From Mycolicibacterium sp. P9-22 (GTDB lineage: Bacteria; Actinomycetota; Actinomycetes; Mycobacteriales; Mycobacteriaceae): a stretch of DNA of 64,000 bases. A model generated the notes under the pieces. That model was not told the DNA's origin and searched no databases. It saw only the letters and a list, made by a program, of their open reading frames with translations. A program made the position numbers and the translations under genes. The stretch spans positions 186,001 through 250,000 of the forward strand of contig NZ_NPKP01000002.1 of assembly GCF_008329585.1 (NCBI RefSeq), read 5' to 3'. This document shows positions 26,762 to 35,092 of the stretch, piece after piece (the first letter of the stretch is position 1; each line of letters opens with the position of its first letter).

Positions 26762-27655
26762 ATGACCGGCATGGACGTCACCCGCGAGGTCCGCGACTTC
26801 CTCAGTTCGCGTCGCGCCCGAATCACCCCGGAGCAGGCCGGGTTACCGGCCTACGGAGGCAACCGGCGGGTCAAGGGACTGCGCCGCGAAGAGGTGGCCA
26901 TGCTCGCCGGAGTGTCTGTGGACTACTACGTACGCATGGAACGAGGCAGCCTCGGCGGCGCTTCGGAGGCTGTCCTCGACGCTCTTGTCTCCGCCCTGCA
27001 ACTCGATGAGGCCGAGCGAGAGCACCTCTTCGCACTGGCACGAGAATCCGGGACATCTGGGCATCGGCGTCAACGGAAGGCGCCCGGAACCCTGCGACCG
27101 GCACTACTGCAGATCTTGGACGCGTTCACCGACGCGCCGGCCTGGATTCGCAACGGTCGCCACGACGTGCTTGCCATGAATCAGCTTGCCCGCGCGCTAT
27201 ATTCACCTGTACTGGCCGATCCCCGACGACCGGCCAACACGACCCGCTTCGTCTACCTACATCCCGAAGCGGCCGAGCGGTTCTTCGTCGACTACGACCA
27301 GATCACCAGGGACGCGGCTGCGATGCTGCGGTTGGAGGCGGGCAATAACCCCCACGATGAGAAGCTGATCGCACTGGTCGGTGAGCTGTCGACCCGCAGC
27401 GAGTTGTTCCGGCAGCGCTGGGCTTCGCAGGACGTGCGCTTCCACCGGTCCGGCCGCAAGCGACTCAACCATCCGGTCGTCGGTCCGCTCGATCTTGATT
27501 TCGAGGCGATGCCGCTGCCCTCGGAACCCGGACTTCAGCTCAACGTCTACACCGCAGCGGCCGGCTCGCCCACCGCCGACGGCCTCAAACTGCTCGCCTC
27601 ATGGGCCGCCAGCCAGGAGAACCTGTTATCCGAAGTGGCGCCCACCAAGCGCTGA
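26762..27655 (+). CDS. XRE-family regulator with MmyB-like ligand-binding domain
   Basis: This 297-residue regulator has an N-terminal helix-turn-helix containing GLRREEVAMLAGVSVDYYVR and MERGSLGGAS. A C-terminal domain of about 180 residues follows, typical of MmyB-like transcription regulators, with WIRNGRHDVLAMNQLARALY and RFVYLHPEAAERFFVDY. The ATG at 26762 is chosen; an upstream in-frame start would overlap the operator region. Family members in actinobacteria often regulate a divergent oxidoreductase gene, as seen here. Confidence 0.87.
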   Translation: MTGMDVTREVRDFLSSRRARITPEQAGLPAYGGNRRVKGLRREEVAMLAGVSVDYYVRMERGSLGGASEAVLDALVSALQLDEAEREHLFALARESGTSGHRRQRKAPGTLRPALLQILDAFTDAPAWIRNGRHDVLAMNQLARALYSPVLADPRRPANTTRFVYLHPEAAERFFVDYDQITRDAAAMLRLEAGNNPHDEKLIALVGELSTRSELFRQRWASQDVRFHRSGRKRLNHPVVGPLDLDFEAMPLPSEPGLQLNVYTAAAGSPTADGLKLLASWAASQENLLSEVAPTKR

Positions 27656-27690
27656 CCCGCGCGGCCCACTTCGTGGCCGACGCCGCGGGT
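27655..27690 (+). terminator. Imperfect GC-rich hairpin after the XRE gene
   Basis: The outer arms ACCCGCG (27655-27661) and CGCGGGT (27684-27690) are exact complements. The inner bases CGGCCCAC and GTGGCCG pair with one bulge. The hairpin begins at the last base of the stop codon and is followed by TAAAT, in the gap before the convergent corA end. Confidence 0.6.
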
Positions 27691-27764
27691 TAAATCGACC
27701 TTCCAGCCGACCGGACAATCGTCGTCGGCTCGCGCATGCAGGCCTGACAACCAGGGCGCGGGTT

Positions 27765-28883
27765 CTACAACCAGTTGTTTCGGCGGAAGGTGAAGTACAA
27801 ACCGGTGCACACCACGGCTATGACGATCAGCACCGCCGGGTAACCCCACACCTGCCTCAGCTCGGGCATGTGGTCGAAGTTCATGCCGTAAATGCCGGCC
27901 ACCGCCGTGGGAACCGCCGCAATCGCCACGAACGCCGAGATCTTGCGTAGATCCGTGTTCTGCTGCATCGCGACCCTGGCAGAGGCGGCCTGCACCAGCG
28001 AGGTGAGCACCTCGTCATAGCTGGCGATCCGGTCGGCGGCCCTCGTGTGATGATCGATCACGTCACCGAAGTAGCGCCGCGTCTCTTTCGACGACACCAG
28101 ATCCCGGTGGTCGGAGACAATGCGCTGCAAGGCAATCGACAGCGGACTCACCGCACGCCGAAATTCGACGATCTCGCGCTTGAGCAGATAGATGTGCTCG
28201 ATGTCGATGATGCTGCGGGTAGCGAAAATCTGCTCTTCCATGGCGTCGATGTCGGTCTCCACCGATAACGTGACGTCGAGGTAGTGGTCCACAACGTGGT
28301 CGGCGATGGCATGCACGACAGCGAAGGGACCCAGCCGCAGCCGGTCGGGAGCGGTTTCGAGGTTCTTGCGCAGCCCCGTGAGTTCGCTGAAATCTCCGTG
28401 CCGGACCGTCACCACGAAATTTCGACCGGCGAAGATCATGATCTCGCCGGTCTCCACAATCTCCTTGGCTTGCGCCACCGATTCGTGCGGTACGTACTGG
28501 ACTGTTTTCAGGACCAGGAACAGCGTGTCGTCGTAGCGTTCCAGCTTCGGCCGCTGATGCGCATGCACAGCGTCTTCCGCCGCCAGCGAATGCAGACCGA
28601 AAACCTCTGCCACCTGCTGCATCTGGTGCTCGTCGGGCTCATGCAACCCCACCCATACGAAACCCGCGTGCACCCCGTCCAGTGCCCGCACCTTCGCCAA
28701 AGAGTCTGCAGGACTGTCACTTCCGGGTAACCGCCGACCGTCGACGTAGACACCGCAGTCCACCACGGCACTGGTCACCGGAAGATGTATCTGCTGAGCA
28801 CCCGAGTACTTGTCCGACCCCTTCGGCAGATCGCCGCCGTCCGATCGCCGCGAACGCGGCGAGGACCCTGAGAATGACGACAA
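27765..28883 (-). CDS. corA: CorA-type magnesium/divalent-cation channel
   Basis: This 372-residue CorA has a cytosolic domain with WVGLHEPDEHQMQQVAEVF, DAVHAHQRPKLERYDDTLF and IVETGEIMIF. The pore motif GIYGMNFDHMPEL lies between two C-terminal transmembrane helices, and the protein ends FRRNNWL. It closely resembles M. tuberculosis CorA in order and length (about 366 residues, from memory). The start is probably TTG at 28883, preceded by AGGGAGGTG at good spacing; the longer open frame (to 29213) is GC-rich DNA with no family similarity. It takes up Mg2+, and possibly Co2+ or Ni2+, across the inner membrane. Confidence 0.9.
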   Translation of the reverse strand: MSSFSGSSPRSRRSDGGDLPKGSDKYSGAQQIHLPVTSAVVDCGVYVDGRRLPGSDSPADSLAKVRALDGVHAGFVWVGLHEPDEHQMQQVAEVFGLHSLAAEDAVHAHQRPKLERYDDTLFLVLKTVQYVPHESVAQAKEIVETGEIMIFAGRNFVVTVRHGDFSELTGLRKNLETAPDRLRLGPFAVVHAIADHVVDHYLDVTLSVETDIDAMEEQIFATRSIIDIEHIYLLKREIVEFRRAVSPLSIALQRIVSDHRDLVSSKETRRYFGDVIDHHTRAADRIASYDEVLTSLVQAASARVAMQQNTDLRKISAFVAIAAVPTAVAGIYGMNFDHMPELRQVWGYPAVLIVIAVVCTGLYFTFRRNNWL

Positions 28884-29221
28884 GACGGCACCTCCCTGAC
28901 ACCATGGCGAACGACTCGCACCGACGCACAGGAACGCTACGCGCCCGATGACATGGTGCACTGCGAGACCACCGACCATCTCGGCGCTCAGAGCCAGTCG
29001 CGGTGTCGACGCAGGTAGCGCTGTCTGATGTATTGGGCGGCGACCAGATGGGCGACGGTGACGGTCCAGCCAGCACAGGTAGGTCAGACGTGGCGGTAGC
29101 ACCGGTGGCCCGGGCGACCGCGGGTGCCCGGGCCAAGACGAGGACCGCCGTTTAGGCTGGCGCCCGGCGGGTACACCGTTGCCACCGTTCCCCCGGTTCA
29201 GGAACTGCCTCAAGGAGACCT
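28884..29221. other. 338-bp gene-free gap between divergent corA and a lipoprotein gene, with one hairpin
   Basis: There is no convincing gene. A 9-bp perfect inverted repeat (GGCCCGGGC, 29107-29115 with 29126-29134) forms a hairpin about 90 bp before the lipoprotein start. The rest should hold the two promoters and the corA leader. I looked for a magnesium (M-box) or ydaO-like riboswitch and could not support one. Confidence 0.5.
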
Positions 29222-30130
29222 ATGCGTTCGCGGCTGCGTAACCGGACGATGACGACGATGGCGATCGTCGGTGTCGCGTTGCTCGTCAGCGGTTGCGCGG
29301 CGCAGTCCTGGGGTACACCGCCGGCCGCCGAGAACACCCCGCACGCCACGTTCCCCGCACTGCCCGAGGCCCCACCCGACCTGCCTCCCACGTCGTTCCC
29401 CGAAATCCAGGCGCGCGTCCAGCAGGCCACCGCGGACGCGGCCGGCTCCGGCGCCGAGATCACGGCGGTCGTCCTCGACCGCAACACCGGTCAGACCGCG
29501 GCGAGCGGGGCCAACCAGTCGTTCCCGATCGCGTCGGTGGTGAAGCTGTTCATCGCCGACGACCTGCTGCTGCAGGAGTCGGAGGGCAAGGTCGAGCTGT
29601 CGGCCGCCGACCGCGCTTCGCTGGACGCGATGCTGCGTTCCTCCGATGACAGTGCAGCCCAGAACTTCTGGGACCGCAGCGGCGGGAACGCCGTCATTTC
29701 CCGCGTCAAGGCGCGATACGGTTTGGCCGGCACGACAGCCCCCTACAACGGACATTGGGACGTGACCACCAGCACCGCAAGCGATCTGGTCCGTTACTAC
29801 GACAAGCTGCTGAACGGCACCGGTGGCTTACCGCCCGAACAGGCCAACATCATCATCGGCAACCTCGCCCAATCGACCCCGACGGGCAACGACGGGTACC
29901 CGCAAAGGTTCGGCATCCCCGAAGGGCTCTATGGCGAGCCCGTCGCGGTCAAACAGGGCTGGTTCTGCTGCTGGAGCGGCCCCAACCAGTTGCACGTGTC
30001 CACCGGCGTGATCGGGGCCGACCGCCGCTACGTGATGGCGATCAGTTCGCTTGACCCCACCAGCGAGGCCGCGGCACGGGCGAACATCACGCAGGCCGTC
30101 AAGACGATGTTCCCGGGCGGCAGGATCTAA
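29222..30130 (+). CDS. Lipoprotein with a serine beta-lactamase-like fold (LppW-like)
   Basis: This 302-residue protein has a lipoprotein signal peptide with lipobox LVSGC (Cys25) and a Pro-rich linker. A beta-lactamase/transpeptidase-type domain follows, with S105-V-V-K108 matching the catalytic SxxK, SSDDSA near the SDN position, and VKQGW in place of KTG. The altered later motifs suggest weak or no beta-lactamase activity, as proposed for M. tuberculosis LppW. A clear AAGGAG Shine-Dalgarno precedes the ATG. The mature protein would be anchored outside the inner membrane and may act on peptidoglycan. Its stop overlaps that of the convergent glyoxalase gene. Confidence 0.75.
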   Translation: MRSRLRNRTMTTMAIVGVALLVSGCAAQSWGTPPAAENTPHATFPALPEAPPDLPPTSFPEIQARVQQATADAAGSGAEITAVVLDRNTGQTAASGANQSFPIASVVKLFIADDLLLQESEGKVELSAADRASLDAMLRSSDDSAAQNFWDRSGGNAVISRVKARYGLAGTTAPYNGHWDVTTSTASDLVRYYDKLLNGTGGLPPEQANIIIGNLAQSTPTGNDGYPQRFGIPEGLYGEPVAVKQGWFCCWSGPNQLHVSTGVIGADRRYVMAISSLDPTSEAAARANITQAVKTMFPGGRI

Positions 30131-30618
30131 CCGGCCGACGCGGCGATATCGGCGGCACTGATACCGGAGAGGTCGGGCACGTTCTGCATCAGCTCGATGC
30201 GGGTGCCGTCGGGATCGGTCAGGTAGATGAACCGTCCCGACGTCGGGTCCGCGACATCGCCGAGCACGGTGCGCGTCGATTCCACCAATGCGCCGCCCGC
30301 GGCGAGGATGGCCTCGGTCAGCCCGTCGACGTCCTCGACCCGGAACGACAGATGGGTGAAGCCGAGCTCGGTCATCGGTTTGCGTTGTCCCGATCCGGTG
30401 ATCGGGACGTCGACCCACTGCAACAACTCGATCCGGATGTCGTCGCGGATCAGCATCGCGGAGCGGAATCGTCCCTCCTGCTCCATGGTCGCGGCGACTT
30501 CGTTGTTGTCGAAGTCGAGCTGATAGAGCTGCGCGAACCCGAATACCTCGGTGTAGAAGCGGATCGACCGGTCGAGATCGGTGACGCCGATGCCGATATG
30601 CGAGAAGCCCTGGATCAT
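30127..30618 (-). CDS. Glyoxalase/VOC-fold metalloenzyme or binding protein
   Basis: This 163-residue VOC protein has two beta-alpha-beta-beta-beta repeats: FSHIGIGVTDLDRSIRFYTEVFGF and LGFTHLSFRVEDVDGLTEAI. His near the start of each repeat and Glu in DPDGTRIELMQN match the usual metal ligands. The ATG at 30618 is chosen because upstream sequence in frame overlaps the divergent TetR gene. It may be a lactoylglutathione lyase-like, dioxygenase or epimerase-type enzyme; the family does not fix the reaction. Confidence 0.82.
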   Translation of the reverse strand: MIQGFSHIGIGVTDLDRSIRFYTEVFGFAQLYQLDFDNNEVAATMEQEGRFRSAMLIRDDIRIELLQWVDVPITGSGQRKPMTELGFTHLSFRVEDVDGLTEAILAAGGALVESTRTVLGDVADPTSGRFIYLTDPDGTRIELMQNVPDLSGISAADIAASAG

Positions 30619-30699
30619 GAGTGGATTCTGACAGAACGGATGCCCGCACGGTCGTGAGTCCCGATCTGATGTCACATACCTGCGCACTACGATGCCTGC

Positions 30700-31365
30700 G
30701 TGGGCGAAACCCGGCGCCGGCTCTCCCCCGGCGATCGACGCAGTGAACTGTTGATCCTGGGCGCCGAGGTGTTCGGGCAACGCCCCTACGACGAGGTCCG
30801 CATCGACGAGATCGCCGAGCGCGCCGGGGTGTCCCGCGCGCTGATGTATCACTACTTCCCGGACAAGCGCGCCTTTTTCGCCGCCGTCGTGCAGGCCGAG
30901 GGCGAGCGGTTGTTCGAGGCCACCAATGCCCCGGCCGACCCGGGACAGTCGCTGTTCGGCCAGGTCCGCGGTGGCGTGCTGGCCTACCTGCGGTATGACG
31001 AGGAGCATCCGCACGGCGCGTGGGCGGCGTACATGGGGATGGGACGGGCCGATCCGGTGCTGCGGGGCCTCGACGACCTGGTCGAAGTGGCCAACGCCAA
31101 ACAGGCCGACCGGATCATCGACCACGTGTGGGCAGCCGCGGGCCAACCGCTGGACGGCACCACCGCCCGCGATCTGCGGGCCACCGTGTACGGCTGGCTG
31201 GCGTTCACCTTCGAGCTCTGCCGCCAGCGCGTGCTCGACCCCACGTTGGACGCGGGTTTCGTCGCAGACACCTGCGCGCACAGCCTGCTCGACGCCGTCG
31301 GGCGGGTACCGGGTATCCCGGCACGGCTCGCCGCCGCGTTGTCGGCCGAAAACCGCCGTCCGTGA
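30700..31365 (+). CDS. TetR-family regulator divergent from the VOC gene
   Basis: This 221-residue TetR protein has an N-terminal helix-turn-helix (LLILGAEVFGQRPYDEVRID followed by IAERAGVSRALMYHYFPDKR). The GTG start at 30700 lies 7 bp after a -10-like TACGAT (30688-30693), so the mRNA is probably leaderless, which is common in mycobacteria. The probable target is the 81-bp gap shared with the VOC gene. Confidence 0.85.
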   Translation: MGETRRRLSPGDRRSELLILGAEVFGQRPYDEVRIDEIAERAGVSRALMYHYFPDKRAFFAAVVQAEGERLFEATNAPADPGQSLFGQVRGGVLAYLRYDEEHPHGAWAAYMGMGRADPVLRGLDDLVEVANAKQADRIIDHVWAAAGQPLDGTTARDLRATVYGWLAFTFELCRQRVLDPTLDAGFVADTCAHSLLDAVGRVPGIPARLAAALSAENRRP

Positions 31366-31385
31366 ACGCCATGACCTGAGGAGGA

Positions 31386-32189
31386 TCAGACCCCAGTCGC
31401 GTCGACCAGGCTCGGCGCATCCGGCACCACGACGACGGCGACAGACGCCGCCTCGAAGGGGCGAACCTGCTCATCGGTGGCCTCACCGTCGGTCACCAGG
31501 GTGGCTCCGGCCGGGATGGGAGCCCAGGCGTGAAATGGTTTGCGTCCCAGCTTCTCTGCGTGAGCCAGCACGTACAGGGTGCCGCCGCGCTGCATCATCA
31601 GCTCTTTGAGGCGGGTCTGCTCCAATTCCGCTTCGCAGATACCCAGTTCGGCGTGCACGGCGTCGGCCCCGAGAAAGGCGCGATCGAAGGTCAGCCGTTC
31701 CAGCGTGGCCTCGGCCAACGGGCCCACGAATCCTTGGCTGAGGTGCCGCAGCGTGCCGCCGAGGCACTCGACCCGCACCGCATCGGCGTCGGCAAGGGCT
31801 TCGAGCGCGGTCAGTCCGGCGGTCACCACCGTCAGACCGGCGACCGACCGCAGGTAGTCGCCCATGGCCCCGACCGTGGTGCCGGCGTCCAGCAGGATGG
31901 TCTCGCCGGGCTGGACCTGCTGTGCCGCCCACCCGGCGATGGCGTGCTTGGCGTCGAAGCCCTGCATGGCGCGCTGACGAATGGAGGATTCCGGCTGACG
32001 CCCGAGAGCGATGGCGCCCCCGTAGGTGCGGGCGATCAGTCCCTGCTCGGTCAGCAAGCTCAGGTCCCGGCGGATCGTCGACGCGGTCACCCCGAACTGG
32101 GCCGACAGTTCCTCGACGCTCGCGAGCCCCGTGGATCGGGCCAGCCGAATGATCTCAGCCCGGCGGCCCGTCGATCCACGTGGTGGCAT
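31386..32189 (-). CDS. DeoR-family regulator of the sugar-acid divergon
   Basis: This 267-residue regulator has an N-terminal DeoR helix-turn-helix (IIRLARSTGLASVEELSAQF, VTASTIRRDLSLLTEQGLI). A sugar-phosphate-binding effector domain follows, with ILLDAGTTVGAMGDYL and FLGADAVHAELGI. The ATG at 32189 is 6 bases after AGGAG. The gene lies 9 bp downstream of the kinase-dehydrogenase fusion, at the end of the leftward operon. DeoR proteins usually respond to a phosphorylated sugar, matching the kinase next door. Its likely operators are the tandem palindromes at 37971-38017. Confidence 0.88.
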   Translation of the reverse strand: MPPRGSTGRRAEIIRLARSTGLASVEELSAQFGVTASTIRRDLSLLTEQGLIARTYGGAIALGRQPESSIRQRAMQGFDAKHAIAGWAAQQVQPGETILLDAGTTVGAMGDYLRSVAGLTVVTAGLTALEALADADAVRVECLGGTLRHLSQGFVGPLAEATLERLTFDRAFLGADAVHAELGICEAELEQTRLKELMMQRGGTLYVLAHAEKLGRKPFHAWAPIPAGATLVTDGEATDEQVRPFEAASVAVVVVPDAPSLVDATGV

Positions 32190-32198
32190 CACCTGCTC

Positions 32199-34412
32199 CT
32201 ATTTGAGAACCGTTGTGCTCGTGGCAAGTTCGGCAGCCTGCCGCAGGGCTTCGACCATGCTACCTGCCTCCGCGATGCCTTTGCCTGCGATATCGAAGGC
32301 GGTGCCGTGGTCGACGGACGTACGGATCACCGGCAGTCCGACGGTGATGTTGACTCCCGCCTCGATGCCAAGGACCTTAACCGGCCCGTGGCCCTGGTCG
32401 TGATACATCGCCACGATCAGGTCATAGTCGCCACGGCCGGCGAGGAAGAAGGCGGTGTCGGCAGGTAACGGTCCATGCGCGTCGATCCCGTCGGCGACCA
32501 GCGCTTCGACGGCCGGCACGATCTTGAGGTCTTCTTCGCCGTAGCCGAACAGACCGTTCTCCCCGGCGTGCGGATTGATCCCGCAGAGCCCGATCTTGGG
32601 GTGAGCGATGCCGGACCGCACCAGGGCGTCGTGGCCCCGGCGCACGGTGCGTTCCACCAACCCGGGTTCGATCTTGGCGACGGCGTCGAGCAATCCGATG
32701 TGGGTGGTGACGTGGATGACCTTCAGCTTGGGCGAGGACAGCATCATCGACACTTCCTCGGTGCCGGTCAGATGGGCGAGCAGCTCGGTGTGCCCCGGGT
32801 AGATGTGCCCGGCGGCGTGCAGGGCCTCCTTGTTCAGCGGTGCGGTGCAGATCGCCTGGACTTCGCCGCCCACGGCGAGCTCGCTCGCGACGCGGATGTA
32901 CTCGTAGGCCGCGTTGCCGGCGACGGCCGACAGCTCGCCCCACGGCAGGTCCACCGGCAGCAGGTCGAGATCGATGACGTTGATCCGTCCCGGCGCGATC
33001 TGAGCGTCGCCGACCGAGTCCACTGCGACGATGTCGCAGGTGATACCCAGGATGTCGGCGGCCTGGGCCAACCGCTTGGCATCGCCGATCACGACGGGGA
33101 TGCACCGGCTCAGCGTGGCTTCATCGAGCAGCGCGGGGACGATCACCTCGGGACCGACGCCGGCGCCGTCGCCCATGGTGACGGCGATGACGGGAAGTGC
33201 TGCGGTGCCGGAGTTCGGCGTCATGGTGGTGCCCTTCGAATCGTGGATGGTTACGAACTGTGCGGCGCGCGGCGACCTCAGACGCGCCATGATGTCGACG
33301 AAACTGTCACGGCCGCCGAAGCTTCCGGGCCGGGTGACGACGCGGCGGCCATCCGGGGTGGCGCTGATGACGGCCCCGTGATGGACGACGCCGATGGGCT
33401 CCAGCGCATCCAGCCCGAGTGCGTCGATCACCGCACGGGCGGTCTCCCCGCCGGTCAGGACGAGATCGGGGCGTACTGATGCCGCGCGGTCACCGGCTGC
33501 GGCGTAGCGGCCGAGCGCGGCCGCCAACGCTGCACGCTGTGCGGCCGCGACGGAACCGCCGACCGTGAGCACCACCGCGGCGTGCGCCGCCAGCGCCTCG
33601 GACAGGTCAGCGGGATCGGCAGCCCCGGCGATCAGGGCTTCGGCATCGACCACGATGGGTGTCGCGCCGCTGTCCACGAGCGCCGCGACCTGTGCTGCCG
33701 CGTTGAGCGCCCCGGTCCCCACCACGGTCAAAACAGCAGAGGCACAGATTCTCTCGGCTGCCGGCACGGCAGCGCTCACCGGCAGCGTGCGGGCCAGCGC
33801 AGCGGTCAAGGCTGCGGTCCCGACCAGCTGGACGCCGGGAACCCGGTGCGCCGTGGACACCACGGCGTCGAGGTCGACGTCGGTGGCCACGTCGCATATC
33901 GCCACCGCACCGCCCGACAGAGCTGCGGTGATGTCCCCCGACGACGAACAGGACCGGCTGGGGCGACCGATGAGTTCGGCAATCGACGCGGGTGTCGCCA
34001 CCTCCTCGAGGTGCCACAGATCGGTCCGGTGTAGCGGGATTCCGTCGACGTGGAGCACCCCGTCCCGCACCGTTCGGCCGAGAGCGGGCAGACCGGCCGC
34101 GACGACCACCGGGCCGCGGTCGGCCAGCAATTCCACGACCGCACCGAAATGACCGCGCAACAGGGAGTCGATCTTGATGACCGTGCGGCGATCCGGCCGG
34201 CGGTGGTCGAGGGTCGTTCGCAACAGTGAATCGGCCTGCGGCCGCGGCAAACCCCGCGTGTTGAGGTCGACGACGGTGATCCCGGGGCGGTCTGCCTGCT
34301 CTGGTTTCAGCATCAGCCTCGGCGCCGGCGTACGACCCAGGAAGGTCGCTGCGGCCTCTGCCGCGCCGGAGAGGTCATCGGCGAGAACGAGGATTTCCAC
34401 GGGCGCGTTCAC
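32199..34412 (-). CDS. Fusion of four-carbon acid sugar kinase (DUF1537) and PdxA-family 4-phosphate dehydrogenase
   Basis: This is one uninterrupted 737-residue frame. Residues 1-380 are a DUF1537-type kinase: VLADDLSGAAEAA at the N-terminus, KIDSLLRGHFG, and the ATP-binding GGETA at 321. Residues 397-737 are a PdxA-family dehydrogenase with VTMGDGAGVGPEV, INPHAGENGLFG and metal ligands H541 (GHTELLAHL), H571 (THIGLLDAV) and H671 (YHDQGHGPVK). Elsewhere these are usually separate neighbouring genes (DtnK/DenK plus PdxA2) that phosphorylate D-threonate or D-erythronate and oxidatively decarboxylate the 4-phosphate to dihydroxyacetone phosphate. The GTG at 34412 overlaps the SDR stop (GTGA). 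An internal ATG at the second domain, with a GAAGGG upstream, could also make free PdxA. Confidence 0.87.
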   Translation of the reverse strand: MNAPVEILVLADDLSGAAEAAATFLGRTPAPRLMLKPEQADRPGITVVDLNTRGLPRPQADSLLRTTLDHRRPDRRTVIKIDSLLRGHFGAVVELLADRGPVVVAAGLPALGRTVRDGVLHVDGIPLHRTDLWHLEEVATPASIAELIGRPSRSCSSSGDITAALSGGAVAICDVATDVDLDAVVSTAHRVPGVQLVGTAALTAALARTLPVSAAVPAAERICASAVLTVVGTGALNAAAQVAALVDSGATPIVVDAEALIAGAADPADLSEALAAHAAVVLTVGGSVAAAQRAALAAALGRYAAAGDRAASVRPDLVLTGGETARAVIDALGLDALEPIGVVHHGAVISATPDGRRVVTRPGSFGGRDSFVDIMARLRSPRAAQFVTIHDSKGTTMTPNSGTAALPVIAVTMGDGAGVGPEVIVPALLDEATLSRCIPVVIGDAKRLAQAADILGITCDIVAVDSVGDAQIAPGRINVIDLDLLPVDLPWGELSAVAGNAAYEYIRVASELAVGGEVQAICTAPLNKEALHAAGHIYPGHTELLAHLTGTEEVSMMLSSPKLKVIHVTTHIGLLDAVAKIEPGLVERTVRRGHDALVRSGIAHPKIGLCGINPHAGENGLFGYGEEDLKIVPAVEALVADGIDAHGPLPADTAFFLAGRGDYDLIVAMYHDQGHGPVKVLGIEAGVNITVGLPVIRTSVDHGTAFDIAGKGIAEAGSMVEALRQAAELATSTTVLK

Positions 34413-35092
34413 AGCGACAGGCCCGCGCATTGGGTGATGACCTGACCGGTGATGCTGCGCGCGTCGGCGCCGAGCAGGAAGGCGACCAGGCCGGCGACTT
34501 CGTCGGCGTCGATGAGGCGACCCATGGGCGGCACCTTGGGCGGCGTTCGGTCCCGGTTCGGGTCGGACAACATCGGGGTGTCGGTCGGCCCCGGGGCGAC
34601 GACGTTGACGGTGATTCCGCGCGTGACCAATTCGGCCGCCCACGAACGGGCCATACCGGCCAGCGCGGACTTGGTGGCCGCGTACTGGCTCTTGCCGGGG
34701 TTCCCGGCCATCGTGCGGCTGCCGACCAGAACGATGCGGCCACCGTCGGTGATCCTGGGGGCCAACGTGTCGACCAGTGCTTCGGCGGCACCGACGTGGA
34801 TACGCCACATCTGGGCGCCGTGATCGAGGTCCAGCTCACCCAGCGGCGCGGCGAACTGGACACCGGCGGCGTGGACGACGGCATCGACGGCCGCCAGCGC
34901 ACCGACATGGCGCTGAATCTGGGTGAAGTCGGCCATATCGGTTTCACACCAGTCGAATCCGTGATCACGGATGGCGGGTTTGCGGCGGCTCAGCCCAAGT
35001 ACCCGCCACCCGCTCGACAGCAGACGGGCAGTGATCGCCGCGCCGATTCCGGAGCTGACGCCGGTGACGACAGCCTGTTTGGATTCGGTCAT
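34409..35092 (-). CDS. Short-chain dehydrogenase/reductase of the sugar-acid operon
   Basis: This 227-residue classical SDR has TGVSSGIGAAIT, the NAG-equivalent VHAAGVQF, the catalytic Ser (LVGSRTMAG) and Tyr-x3-Lys (QYAATKSALAG), and PGPTDTPML. The ATG at 35092 overlaps the sialidase stop, and its own stop overlaps the kinase start, so translation is coupled across all three. It probably oxidises a sugar or sugar alcohol to a lactone or keto acid upstream of the kinase. Confidence 0.84.
   Translation of the reverse strand: MTESKQAVVTGVSSGIGAAITARLLSSGWRVLGLSRRKPAIRDHGFDWCETDMADFTQIQRHVGALAAVDAVVHAAGVQFAAPLGELDLDHGAQMWRIHVGAAEALVDTLAPRITDGGRIVLVGSRTMAGNPGKSQYAATKSALAGMARSWAAELVTRGITVNVVAPGPTDTPMLSDPNRDRTPPKVPPMGRLIDADEVAGLVAFLLGADARSITGQVITQCAGLSL

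Noticed and set aside
28884..29221. Possible magnesium or cyclic-di-AMP riboswitch upstream of corA or the lipoprotein gene
   Set aside because: No conserved riboswitch core could be matched by eye; only a simple hairpin is present.
29222..30130. Functional class A beta-lactamase
   Set aside because: SxxK is present but the SDN and KTG motifs are altered, and it is a lipoprotein of LppW type.
34413..34808. N-terminal extension of the kinase-PdxA frame
   Set aside because: Lies antiparallel in another frame of the SDR gene and shows no kinase similarity; GTG at 34412 overlaps the SDR stop as elsewhere in this operon.
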